A DNA stretch of 64,000 nucleotides from Massilia sp. BSC265 (GTDB taxonomy: Bacteria; Pseudomonadota; Gammaproteobacteria; Burkholderiales; Burkholderiaceae_D). The stretch lies in NCBI RefSeq assembly GCF_000740675.1, contig NZ_JPXI01000036.1, forward strand, positions 1 through 64,000, written 5' to 3'. Below the pieces are notes generated by a model. The model saw only the letters and a program-made list of their open reading frames with translations, did not search any database and had not been told where the DNA came from. Positions 46,922-55,486 of this stretch are shown here, one piece after another. The translations under genes were made by a program, and so were the position numbers. Each line of letters opens with the position of its first letter. Position 1 is the first letter of the stretch.

Positions 46922-48619
46922 ATGCACCATGAAATCAGCCTGATCACCACCATTGCCGCCGCACTGGGCCTTGGCCTCCTGTTCGGCATGCTCGCCATTC
47001 GCCTCAGACTGCCCGCGCTGGTCGGCTACCTTGCTGCAGGCGTCCTGATCGGGCCTGCAACGCCAGGCTTCGTCGCCGACGTGCAGCTGGCTTCCCAATT
47101 GGCGGAGATCGGTGTGATGCTGCTGATGTTCGGCGTCGGCCTGCACTTCTCGCTGGGCGACCTGCTTGACGTGAAGAAGATCGCCCTGCCCGGCGCGCTG
47201 CTGCAGATCGGCGTGGCCACGGCCATGGGCATCGGCCTGGCGTATTGGTGGGGCTGGAGCCTGGGGGCGGGCCTTGTATTCGGCCTGGCGCTGTCGGTGG
47301 CCAGTACCGTGGTGCTGCTGCGCGCGCTCGAGGCGCGCGGCGTGCTCGATTCCTTGAACGGCCGCATCGCGGTGGGCTGGCTGGTGGTCGAGGACCTGGT
47401 GATGGTGCTGGTGCTGGTGATGCTGCCGGCACTCAGCGGTCCGCTCGGCGGGCGTGGCGACGCCGGCGCCGAGCTGTGGCCGGCGCTGGGCAAGACCCTG
47501 CTGCAGGTCGGCGCCTTCGTCGCCTTCATGCTGATCATCGGGCGCAAGGTCTTCCCCTGGTTCCTCTGGCGCGTGGCCAAGACCAACTCGCGCGAGCTGT
47601 TCACGCTGTCCGTGATCGCCGCTGCGGTCGGTATCGCCTACGGCTCGTCGGCGCTGTTCGGGGTGTCGTTCGCGCTGGGCGCCTTCTTCGCCGGCATGGT
47701 GCTGCGCGAGTCGGAGCTGAGCCACCGCGCCGCCGAGGAATCGCTGCCGCTGCGCGACGCGTTCTCGGTGCTGTTCTTCGTGTCGGTCGGCATGCTGTTC
47801 GACCCGATGGTGCTGGTGCAGTATCCGCTGGAGGTGCTGGCGACCGTGGCGATCATCCTGTTCGGTAAATCGCTGGCAGCCTTCGTCCTGGTGCTGGCGC
47901 TGCGCTATCCGATCAATACGGCGGTCACGGTGTCGGCCAGCCTGGCGCAGATCGGCGAATTCTCCTTTATCCTGGCGGCGCTGGGCATGCAGCTCGAACT
48001 GCTGCCGGTGCTGGGCCAGAACCTGATCCTGGCCGGCGCCATCATCTCGATCGCGGTCAACCCGCTGATGTTCAGCCTGGCCGCGCCGCTGGAAAAGTGG
48101 CTGCGTTCCAAGCCCGAACTGGCGCGCAGGCTGGAACGCCCGGCCGACCCGCTGGCCGAGCTGCCGATGGAAACGGCGCACGAAAAACTCAGCGGCCAAG
48201 TGGTGCTGGTGGGCTTCGGCCGCGTTGGCCGCCGCATCGCCGACGACCTGGTGGCGCGCGGCGTGCACTTCGTGGTGGCGGAACAGAACCGCGAGATCGT
48301 CGAGGGGCTGCGCGGGCGCGGCATCCCGGCGGTGGTGGGCAACGCGGCCGAGCCGGCGGTGCTGATCCAGGCGCACATCACGCATGCGGCGCTCCTGGTG
48401 ATCGCGACGCCGGATACCTTCCACGTGCGCCGGATGGTGGAGATCGCGCGCATGCTCAACCCCTCGGTCAAGGTCGTGGTGCGCACGCACAACGAGAGCG
48501 AGGCGGCGCTGCTGCGCGAGGATACCGGCGGCAAGGTGTTCGTCGGCGAGCAGGAACTGGCCGCGAGCATGACGCGGCACGTGCTGGAGACGCTCAAGGA
48601 GCGGGCGGCTACGCACTAA
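46922..48619 (+). CDS. ybaL: Monovalent cation:proton antiporter of the CPA2/YbaL type with RCK domain
   Basis: A 565-residue protein. Twelve or so membrane helices fill residues 1-385 (KefB-type exchanger: LPALVGYLAAGVLIGPATPGF, FGVGLHFSLGDLL, LPLRDAFSVLFFVSVGMLF). The cytoplasmic TrkA-N/RCK domain starts at about 418 (VVLVGFGRVGRRIADDLVARG) and should bind a nucleotide. It likely exchanges K+ or Na+ for H+. The start at 46922 gives MHHEISLITTIAAALGLGLL. The gene name is by similarity to E. coli YbaL. Confidence 0.9.
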   Translation: MHHEISLITTIAAALGLGLLFGMLAIRLRLPALVGYLAAGVLIGPATPGFVADVQLASQLAEIGVMLLMFGVGLHFSLGDLLDVKKIALPGALLQIGVATAMGIGLAYWWGWSLGAGLVFGLALSVASTVVLLRALEARGVLDSLNGRIAVGWLVVEDLVMVLVLVMLPALSGPLGGRGDAGAELWPALGKTLLQVGAFVAFMLIIGRKVFPWFLWRVAKTNSRELFTLSVIAAAVGIAYGSSALFGVSFALGAFFAGMVLRESELSHRAAEESLPLRDAFSVLFFVSVGMLFDPMVLVQYPLEVLATVAIILFGKSLAAFVLVLALRYPINTAVTVSASLAQIGEFSFILAALGMQLELLPVLGQNLILAGAIISIAVNPLMFSLAAPLEKWLRSKPELARRLERPADPLAELPMETAHEKLSGQVVLVGFGRVGRRIADDLVARGVHFVVAEQNREIVEGLRGRGIPAVVGNAAEPAVLIQAHITHAALLVIATPDTFHVRRMVEIARMLNPSVKVVVRTHNESEAALLREDTGGKVFVGEQELAASMTRHVLETLKERAATH

Positions 48620-48635
48620 GCAGGCTATCGGTTTT

Positions 48636-48760
48636 GTAGGGTGGGCAGATTTCCTGCCCACGCGGTCAACTGTCGCCAGCACTACCGCAGCAGATCAACT
48701 ACTGCCTACCACCGCGTGGGGTAATTCGGGCCGGTGGCCCGAATCACGAGCCGCCCCCCT
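48636..48760. repeat. REPIN-like double hairpin with nested palindrome (R6)
   Basis: Left arm GTAGGGTGGGCAG with CTGCCCACGCGGTCAAC; right arm ACCGCGTGGG, then a 27-nt palindrome (48721-48747, arm GTAATTCGGGCC, loop GGT) in place of the normal loop, then a degraded GAGCCGCCC end. It lies between the antiporter and the FtsH-like gene, both of which end here. Confidence 0.82.
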
Positions 48761-48778
48761 TCGACACCCACGCCAGCC

Positions 48779-48814
48779 ATAAAAAAACCCGCCGGGCTTG
48801 CACCTGGCGGGTTG
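48779..48814 (-). terminator. Terminator of the FtsH-like gene
   Basis: AACCCGCC and GGCGGGTT pair; on the minus strand they are followed by TTTTTATG. It lies 28 bp past the stop codon. Confidence 0.88.
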
Positions 48815-48842
48815 AAGAACAGCAAGGAAAAAACGTTAAAGC

Positions 48843-50813
48843 CTAAGCGGCAACCACTTCCTCGACGCACAGCTTGAGGTTCGCATGGCGGCCGTGCAGC
48901 TGCGAGTGGATCAGCTCGCTGCGTTCTTCCAGCAGCGCGAACACCGCATCCTTCGACAGCACATACTCTTCCATCAGGGTGTCCTTGAGCGATTCGATCA
49001 CCAGCTTGTAGTCGCGGATCGCGTTCAGGGTGTAGCTGTACAGCTCGTCTGCCTTCTCTTCCACCAGGCGCAGCGTGTGCTCGCCGCCCATGTCCTTCTG
49101 CAACTGGCTGTAGTCCAGCTTCGAGCGCGAGTACATCGACAGGCGGCCGACCATCAGGTTCAGCATCTTGGTGATCTTCTCGATGTCGTTCTGGCTGCCC
49201 ACCGAGATGCCGCGCGGGCCGTAGAACAGCTCTTCCGCCGCCACGCCGCCGTACAGGCCGATCACGTCGCGCTCCAGCTCTTCCAGGGTGCGCAGCGACA
49301 TGTCCTGGCCCGACTGCAGCACGTAGCCCAGCGCGCCGATCTTCGACACCGCTTCGGTGCTGATCTTCAGCAGGTGCGACTTTTCCTTCACTTCGGCCAG
49401 GCTCATGCCGGCGCGCAGGTAGGGATCGATCTGCATGAAGAAGTGACCCAGCTCGTGCAGGGCGATGCGCTCGCGCTGCTTGGTCTTCTCGGCCGTGGTC
49501 GCGCGGTCGGTCAGGCCGATGGTGGCGCGCTCGTAGGCACGAAACAGCAGGTTGGTGTTGATGATCGACTTTTCCTGGATCGAGATCATGCTGGCGCGCT
49601 CGACCACGGTTTCCAGCAGCGCCGGGCTCAGGTTCTGGGTGATTTCCGCGACCTGGTCCAGGTTGGTGTCGCTCCAGTCGACCAGCCCCTCCTTCTTGCG
49701 CGCCAGGAAGCTGCGCAGCAATTCCTTGCGCTCGCCCTTGTTCGGCAGGCGGAAATTGATCTTGACCGAGAAGCGGCGCAGCATTGCTTCGTCCATCTCG
49801 GTGTTCGAGTCGTCGAAGTTCGAGGCAACCACCCAGATCACGCCCTGGCCCTTGTCGCTCTTCACGCCGTCCAGCAGGCCCAGCAGGGTGTTGGCGGTGT
49901 CGTCTTCCCACTTCTTTTCGCTGCGGCCGCGCGGCATGAACAGGGTCTGGGCCTCATCCAGGAAAATGATGCACTTGCCCTTGGCGCAGGCCTTCTTGTA
50001 CAGCGCGTTCAGCGCCTTCGAGCCGCCGCCGACGTAGCCCGACTCCAGTGCCGAACCCGAAGCCGAGATCAGCGGCATGTCGAGGCGCTTGGCCAGGTAG
50101 CCGACCAGCTTGGTCTTGCCGGTACCGGCCGGACCGGTCAGCATCACGTTGAACGGCTTGTCGATGTTGTGCGACTGGTATTCGTCGCGGTTACGGATCA
50201 TGTCTTCCAGGTGCAGGACTTCCTGCTTGATGTCCTCCATGCCGATCAGGTCGTCCATGCTGCCCTTGAGCTTGTCCGGGGTGATGACCGAGGCGCTTGC
50301 GCCCATGCCCGGCACGCCGAACTTCAGCAGGTAGAGCACCAGCACCAGCACGGCGATGGTCAGGCCATGGTTCTTCAGGAAGGTACCGGCGGTGTCGAGG
50401 GCGCTCGCGCCATCGTCCATCACGGCCTTGTGGCTGGCCAGGTAGTCGTCCTTGGCGATCGAGTACGGAATGGCATTCTTCAGCAGCACTTCGCGCTCGA
50501 GCGACAGGTGCGAGGTGCTCGGCACCTTGACCACGTGGATCGCGTTCGCGTCCTTGAACTTGTAGACGTAGCGCGGCGTCTCCGACAGCGGCTTGGCGAT
50601 CAGGAGGTATTCCAGGCGGCCCTTCTGGGCGGCCAGTTCGGTGATCTCGGCAATATTTTGCGACTGCACGACAGGAGTCGGATCCTGCGGCACGGTCGAT
50701 TTCCAGATTGCGATTGCGACGATTACACCGATCAGTGCCGCCAGGGAAAGGCGGACGGTCGTGCTCTTGAATGCGTTCTTGAATGCAACCTGAAGTTGGG
50801 CGAAATTCGGCAT
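48843..50813 (-). CDS. Divergent FtsH-like membrane AAA+ metalloprotease
   Basis: A 656-residue protein with FtsH topology: a helix at about 20-40 (LSLAALIGVIVAIAIW), a periplasmic region of about 100 residues, a second helix (LTIAVLVLVLYLLKFGV), then the ATPase and protease. Walker A is GPAGTGKT, Walker B IIFLDEAQ, the pore loop GYVGGG replaces FVGVGAS, and the second region of homology is degenerate (DEAMLRRF). The zinc motif HELGH and the Asp of GSQNDI are intact, so proteolysis is likely retained. It is too diverged to be the housekeeping FtsH and probably handles specific membrane substrates. Start MPNFAQLQVAFKNAFK at 50813. Confidence 0.85.
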   Translation of the reverse strand: MPNFAQLQVAFKNAFKSTTVRLSLAALIGVIVAIAIWKSTVPQDPTPVVQSQNIAEITELAAQKGRLEYLLIAKPLSETPRYVYKFKDANAIHVVKVPSTSHLSLEREVLLKNAIPYSIAKDDYLASHKAVMDDGASALDTAGTFLKNHGLTIAVLVLVLYLLKFGVPGMGASASVITPDKLKGSMDDLIGMEDIKQEVLHLEDMIRNRDEYQSHNIDKPFNVMLTGPAGTGKTKLVGYLAKRLDMPLISASGSALESGYVGGGSKALNALYKKACAKGKCIIFLDEAQTLFMPRGRSEKKWEDDTANTLLGLLDGVKSDKGQGVIWVVASNFDDSNTEMDEAMLRRFSVKINFRLPNKGERKELLRSFLARKKEGLVDWSDTNLDQVAEITQNLSPALLETVVERASMISIQEKSIINTNLLFRAYERATIGLTDRATTAEKTKQRERIALHELGHFFMQIDPYLRAGMSLAEVKEKSHLLKISTEAVSKIGALGYVLQSGQDMSLRTLEELERDVIGLYGGVAAEELFYGPRGISVGSQNDIEKITKMLNLMVGRLSMYSRSKLDYSQLQKDMGGEHTLRLVEEKADELYSYTLNAIRDYKLVIESLKDTLMEEYVLSKDAVFALLEERSELIHSQLHGRHANLKLCVEEVVAA

Positions 50814-51423
50814 CGTTTGATCTTTAGCAAAGTTGTCGGACAGCAGGTACTTCTGGATGCCGTGCCGGCGTGGTCTCTCGCGGGATCGGCGGTGCGGCGC
50901 ATGGCGGCCGCTATGTGGCGTTACACGCCGTGTCCAAACATGTACGTTTGGTATTGTTTTGATGCCCGAAGGCAATGGGATAAGAAGACTATACCTGCAA
51001 AAAAAACCGAGGTGTATACCGTGCGACGAAAAAAATAGCGATCACAACGATAGTGAATATATTAATAATGAAAATCGTTGTCAGATTATCAGGAAAAATT
51101 ATCTAACTTTTAAATATAGTCGATTTTATTGCAATAACGGCATGTCATATCAAGCATCGGCTTGCAATAATGCCAGGAGCGGTGCGAGGCTAATTTGCGA
51201 CAGCGAGAACTCTTTGATTGATCGCAACATGCACCCTTCTGTCATCAAACTGTTGACTTCTTTGTGCAACTCAGCAATTCAATTGAGCGCAGCAATTTGC
51301 CCGCTTTTGATATGCTGATTCCGTCCAGTGTGACCTTATCCATATGAGGTTGCCGCGCCCGGATGCAAGTCGAAGCGCAAGCAACAGCACGCAACAAAAC
51401 GAGCAACTGCAAGAGGAACGGCT
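50814..51423. other. 610-bp AT-rich non-coding tract
   Basis: The gap separates the FtsH-like gene from the PEP-CTERM-like gene. Its middle (about 51,000-51,330) is far more AT-rich than the surrounding chromosome. It contains a dyad CCAAAC/GTTTGG (about 50934-50953) and a direct repeat TTGCAATAA at about 51129 and 51162, 33 bp apart. An open frame through it has no homology-like features. Divergent promoters for both neighbours must lie here. Confidence 0.6.
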
Positions 51424-51693
51424 ATGAATAGATACGCATTGGCAGCAGCACTGGCGTTCTGCGTCGGCAGTCCCGCGCAAGCTGCCCTGATCGATCTTGT
51501 CACCACCAGCAATGCCGTGGTACGCGTACAACCGCCGGTACGCAACCTGTCGGTTACCCAGCGCCAGGATATCGTGGCGCCGCCGTCGAACATGTCGGAA
51601 CTGCCCGAGCCGGAGGTGTTCGCAATGATGTTGCTGGGGCTGATCCTGATCGGCTACAAGGCGGGGCGCGACAGCAGCGAGAAATTCAAGTAG
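51424..51693 (+). CDS. Small exported protein with PEP-CTERM-like C-terminus
   Basis: An 89-residue protein: an N-terminal signal peptide (ALAAALAFCVGSPAQAA), about 35 residues of mature chain, then ELPEPEVF, a hydrophobic segment (AMMLLGLILIGY) and a charged tail (KAGRDSSEKFK). This is the PEP-CTERM sorting arrangement read by exosortase, although the tail lacks the usual arginine cluster. AGAGGA precedes the ATG. The mature part is too short for an enzyme. No exosortase gene is in the window. Confidence 0.72.
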   Translation: MNRYALAAALAFCVGSPAQAALIDLVTTSNAVVRVQPPVRNLSVTQRQDIVAPPSNMSELPEPEVFAMMLLGLILIGYKAGRDSSEKFK

Positions 51694-51744
51694 TCGGCGC
51701 GTCGTTGGCGGTGCCATTGTCTAGGCTAACTGGACAATGGCCCA

Positions 51745-52290
51745 TCAGGCTTCATCGCACAGGGCGTGCAGCTTCAGCAGCGTATTCCAGTTACGGGACG
51801 TGCTCCCGTCTCCAAGTAGTTTCCCAAGAGACGTAGCCGCAGCACTATCCAACATCCCTTCCGGACACCAGACATAGGCGGCACGCTCGCCCAATGCGAG
51901 CCGCTCGCAGCCCCAGTCCCGGCCGTGGAGCGCGGCCAGCCCGTCGCGCTGGCTTTCCGTACCCAGCAGGAACACAATCAGGCGCGAGTAGTCGGTGGCG
52001 ACCTCGAGCAGCGGGTTGCCGTCAATGATCGCGCCCAGCTCCTTGCGGCCGAGCACGAAGACACGCGCCGCCACGCCGAGCTTGAGCACGAGGGCGTCCT
52101 CGATCGCCCGGGCGGCTTCCTGCGCCGTGGTGCCGGTTGCTTGGAACACGACATTGCCGCTGTTGAGCACACTGCGCACGCCGGTATAGCCCAGGCCCTC
52201 GACCAGCATACGCAGGTCGGCCATGGCAATGCGCTTGGCGCGCCCGACGTTAACTCCTCGTAAAAGTGCGACGTAGTACCGGCTGTTCAT
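51745..52290 (-). CDS. DUF1697-family protein
   Basis: A 181-residue protein beginning MNSRYYVALLRGVNVGRAKRIAMADLRMLVEGLGYTGVRSVLNSGNVVF, the signature of DUF1697, a widespread family with no known activity. The end RNWNTLLKLHAL is also typical. The start at 52290 is chosen over an upstream frame extension. A stand-alone gene between the PEP-CTERM-like gene and the GST gene. Confidence 0.85.
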   Translation of the reverse strand: MNSRYYVALLRGVNVGRAKRIAMADLRMLVEGLGYTGVRSVLNSGNVVFQATGTTAQEAARAIEDALVLKLGVAARVFVLGRKELGAIIDGNPLLEVATDYSRLIVFLLGTESQRDGLAALHGRDWGCERLALGERAAYVWCPEGMLDSAAATSLGKLLGDGSTSRNWNTLLKLHALCDEA

Positions 52291-52351
52291 GGGCGCGATC
52301 CTACCCGAGGCGGGCCCGGCGTGGCGCATTGCTCGTGTTGCCCTGGGCAGC

Positions 52352-52957
52352 TCAGGCGAGGCCTTCGGCGCGCATCGCTTCCTGCACGGCCGGGATGGCG
52401 CCGATGCGCGCCTGGTAGGCCTGCAGGACCGGCCAATCGTTCAGCTTGAACTTGGCGAACAGCGCCCAGTTCAGCACGGTGAACAAATAGGCGTCGGCGA
52501 TGGTGAACCCACTGCCCACCAGGAACTCACGGCTTGCCAGCTTGCCGGCCAGGTAATCCAGCGGACGCGCCAGCGCCGCCCAGGCGGCGGCGCGGCCTTC
52601 CTCGGTACAGCCCGGGGTGAAGAGTGGCGTGAAGCGCTTGTGCACTTCGGTGGCGATGTAGTTCAGCCATTCCATGACCTGGTAGCGTTCGAAGGTCCCT
52701 GCCGCCGGGGCCAGGTTGGCGCCGGGCGCCTGGTCGGCGATGTATTGCAGCAGGACCGCGGCTTCGGTCAGCACCTTGCCGTCGTCCAGTTGCAGGGCTG
52801 GGATCGAACCCTTGTCATTGATGTCGCGGAAGTCGCCGCCGCTGGCGATGGCTTTGGTCTTGATGCTCACGCGTTCGATCGTAAACGGCAGGCCGGCGGC
52901 AATCAGGGCAATGTGCGGGGCCAGGGAACAGGCGCCAGGGCTGACATACAGTTTCAT
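52352..52957 (-). CDS. gstA: Glutathione S-transferase, beta class
   Basis: A 201-residue GST. MKLYVSPGACSLAPHIALIAAGLPF with Cys10 is the bacterial beta-class active-site segment, GSIPALQLDDGKVLTEAAVLLQYIAD is the glutathione-binding block and GSGFTIADAYLFTVLNWA the C-terminal domain motif. It conjugates or reduces electrophiles in the cytosol. The start at 52957 has the conserved MKLY. A stand-alone gene. Confidence 0.93.
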   Translation of the reverse strand: MKLYVSPGACSLAPHIALIAAGLPFTIERVSIKTKAIASGGDFRDINDKGSIPALQLDDGKVLTEAAVLLQYIADQAPGANLAPAAGTFERYQVMEWLNYIATEVHKRFTPLFTPGCTEEGRAAAWAALARPLDYLAGKLASREFLVGSGFTIADAYLFTVLNWALFAKFKLNDWPVLQAYQARIGAIPAVQEAMRAEGLA

Positions 52958-53125
52958 GCTTATCCTTTCTTGAATCAGGGGCGATCGCGTCGCAAGATTG
53001 CAAGAGTACAACATTTCTTTTGCGCCGCGGCATGAACACCACGGTTCCTGTGCAAGACCGAGCCGCACGAAGTCATGGGTGTTAAGATCGCCAAGCAATT
53101 ATGTGAAGAAATGAGTGGAGGAAGA

Positions 53126-53455
53126 ATGAGCGATAGCTACGAGCTGGTGCCGCTGGCGCACCTGTATCCAGGCATGGTGCTCGCCGATGCGCTGCTCGAC
53201 GCGCGCGGCAACGTGCTGCTGGCCGAAGGCACGGTACTGAGCGAGGCGGCGCTCCTGTCGCTGTCCCGGCATGGCGTTGGTGCAGCCCCGATTCGCCGCA
53301 CCGCCCCCCGGGACCAGCCCGATTCGTCCGTGGTCCAGGCACGCCTCGACCGTCTGTTCCGCCGCAACGACCGTGACGACCATGCGGACTGGGCCACCGG
53401 CCTGCTGCGCCGCTACGTCGAGGATTACCGCCTGCGGCGCGAGGTGGCGCCATGA
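53126..53455 (+). CDS. Small protein with HD-GYP-type N-terminal domain, HDOD partner
   Basis: A 109-residue protein starting MSDSYELVPLAHLYPGMVLADALLDARGNVLLAEGTVLSEAAL. That segment resembles the small domain found before HD-GYP or HDOD domains in c-di-GMP-related proteins. The rest is Arg/Asp-rich and helical. GGAGG precedes the ATG. Its stop overlaps the HDOD gene start (ATGA), so the two should be translated together. I do not know its function. Confidence 0.7.
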   Translation: MSDSYELVPLAHLYPGMVLADALLDARGNVLLAEGTVLSEAALLSLSRHGVGAAPIRRTAPRDQPDSSVVQARLDRLFRRNDRDDHADWATGLLRRYVEDYRLRREVAP

Positions 53456-54315
53456 ACGCAGATGCTGGAAAGATTGACAGGAACGACCCGACGGACATCC
53501 TCGGCGGCGTCGAGGACCTGCCCTCGCTGCCGGCCGTCGTGATGGAACTGCTTGGCAGCATCGACCAGGAGGACATCGACATCGCCGTGCTGGCGAAAAA
53601 AGTGTCGAGCGATCCGGCACTGACTGCCAAGACCCTGCGTCTGGCGAACTCCTCGGCCTTCGGCCTGCAGGTGAAGGCGACCACGATCCAGCAGGCCATG
53701 ACCTACCTCGGCTTCGAGGCCACGCGCAACCTGATCACGGCGGCGGCACTGACCGGCTGCTTCCCGGCAGGCCGCTGCCCGGGCTTCAACGACAAGGCTT
53801 TCTGGCGCCATTCGATCGCCACCGCCGCCTGTGCCCGTGCGCTGGCCCGGCGCGTGCGCTTCAATGCGGACTACGCGTTCACCGCCGGCCTGCTGCACGA
53901 CATCGGGCGGCTGGTACTGGTGGCGCGCTTCCCCGAGCGCTACCAGGCGGTGCTGTCGCTGCGCGACAAGCATGACGGCGAACTGATCGATGCCGAACGC
54001 GCCCTGCTGGGCGTGGACCATGTCGACGCCGGCGTGGCATTGGCGGAGCACTGGAATTTTTCGGACACCATGCGCCAGGCGATCGCCTGGCATCACGCGC
54101 CGGAAGCGGCCGGCGCCGGTTTCCTGGCGACGATCGTGCACGTGGCGAGCGCGATCGTGCATGCGCTGGACCTGGCCGGCAATCCGGACGAGCTGGTGCC
54201 GCGCGTATCGTCGGTAGCCTGGACGGCACTGGGCATGGGCGAAGAAGCATGGCTCCAGGTCTTCCACGAAACCGAGCTGCAGTATGGAGAGATGTCGGCC
54301 ATCCTGATGGCCTAA
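53452..54315 (+). CDS. HDOD-domain protein
   Basis: A 287-residue HDOD protein. The domain runs from LPSLPAVVMELLGSIDQEDIDIAVLAKKVSSDPALTAKTLRLANSSAFG to about residue 215. It retains HDIGRL and AWHH, residues resembling the HD phosphohydrolase core, but HDOD proteins mostly act as signalling scaffolds in motility, stress and c-di-GMP pathways. The start overlaps the upstream gene by 4 bp. No GYP motif is present. Confidence 0.88.
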   Translation: MNADAGKIDRNDPTDILGGVEDLPSLPAVVMELLGSIDQEDIDIAVLAKKVSSDPALTAKTLRLANSSAFGLQVKATTIQQAMTYLGFEATRNLITAAALTGCFPAGRCPGFNDKAFWRHSIATAACARALARRVRFNADYAFTAGLLHDIGRLVLVARFPERYQAVLSLRDKHDGELIDAERALLGVDHVDAGVALAEHWNFSDTMRQAIAWHHAPEAAGAGFLATIVHVASAIVHALDLAGNPDELVPRVSSVAWTALGMGEEAWLQVFHETELQYGEMSAILMA

Positions 54316-54464
54316 AGGAAGGAAAAGTCTGCGCAGCCGAGATGCGCAGGAAGGATACCGGACGAACCGGCACGGCCGAACCGGTGCGGCACTGCGTTCA
54401 GCACGCGGCGCCGCAGCCCGCTGGTACCGAAGGCATGACAGGCGCGGCTGCCATGCCTACGGCA

Positions 54465-54872
54465 TCAGTGAGCATAATTGCCGGTCGACGGATTTGCTTC
54501 GTTACCTTGCTGCTGTTGCTGAGGTTGCTGCTGTTGCTGCTGGGCTGCCGCTGCGGCGGCTGCCTGGGCTGCCTTCTCTTCTGGCTTCGGGCGGCCTTGT
54601 GCGTCCGAGAGGCGATACTTGGTGCGGCGGTCGCCCATCAGGTCGCGCAGGTCGCGAATGCTCATACCGGTCACCTCGTGCATGCGGATCAGCAGCGAAG
54701 CGCCGACCGGCAGGCGGTGGTGACGGATCTTGCTGATGACTGGCGGCGCAACTTCGAGCATGCGCGACAGCGCGGCGTCATTCTTCAGCTGCATTTTACC
54801 GAGCAGGATGTCCAGCAGATGGTTCGGGTTGTAGCTTTCTTGCGAAGACAGAGCATGATGCTGTTGTGCCAT
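54465..54872 (-). CDS. XRE-like HTH protein with polyglutamine tail
   Basis: A 135-residue protein. Residues about 15-75 form a compact helix-turn-helix domain (LKNDAALSRMLEVAPPVISKIRHHRLPVG). From about 100 the chain is poly-Ala and then poly-Gln (three Q blocks broken by P and A), encoded by a GCT/GTT-type trinucleotide tract on the plus strand (54506-54560). It is probably a small regulator. An inverted repeat lies 30 bp upstream of its start. Confidence 0.75.
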   Translation of the reverse strand: MAQQHHALSSQESYNPNHLLDILLGKMQLKNDAALSRMLEVAPPVISKIRHHRLPVGASLLIRMHEVTGMSIRDLRDLMGDRRTKYRLSDAQGRPKPEEKAAQAAAAAAAQQQQQQPQQQQQGNEANPSTGNYAH

Positions 54873-54901
54873 GATGTTTACCTCTTCAGTTTGGTTAAAA
54901 T

Positions 54902-54917
54902 AGTTCCTTTACGAACT
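54902..54917. promoter_or_regulatory. Inverted repeat upstream of the HTH gene
   Basis: AGTTC-N6-GAACT lies 30 bp before the start codon, followed by further TTAAC/GTTAA-rich sequence up to 54955. It may be the regulator's own operator. Confidence 0.4.
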
Positions 54918-55486
54918 TTTGTTAAAGACTACATTTCGTTAACATAAGTTCCCGGACTAACGTCTGGAAATTAAACAGGTCGAGCCTGAAGATCTCCTTA
55001 AGAAACGTACCGGATTGCATGCTCCCGCGTACCCTCTCCGCATGCGTACTTGTCTTTCAAACAAATTATCAGGCTCATACGTCCACAGTACATCCGAGCG
55101 GCGCATGTGACTCATTGTCAGAAATCAAGCTATCGTGCGGAAAGCTTGTCACATAGGCATTTCAGCACATGGGGATTATTTGTGGCGCACGCAAGAGATT
55201 TCTGCAATAAATTTTCCTAGTTAGAAGTTGAGCAGAACCCATTGATTTACAAGAAGAAAGACTCGATTCCGTTGTGACTATCTTCAATGGATCGAACACT
55301 TTTCTTTGCTCTCCATCATTTAACAATCTGAGCAGCTTGGCAACGACTTTAAGTTAAGAAATTTATCATTCCAGTAAGCATTGAAATATGCTGCGCACAG
55401 GCCCATTCCAAGGCCGCATGGCGATTTACGGTAAACTGGACACGTCTTTTGTCAAAGCACTAGCTCCCCTTTTAGCACAGCACTTT
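54918..55486. other. AT-rich intergenic region before miaB
   Basis: About 570 bp between the HTH gene and miaB. It is clearly richer in A and T than the genes around it. I see no coding sequence, tRNA or convincing terminator. Promoters for both divergent neighbours should lie here. The last 100 bp could be read as an N-terminal extension of miaB, which I reject. Confidence 0.55.

Noticed and set aside
50833..51318. A 161-codon plus-strand frame in the AT-rich gap
   Set aside because: No ribosome binding site, signal peptide, domain or sensible composition; it begins inside the promoter region of the FtsH-like gene.
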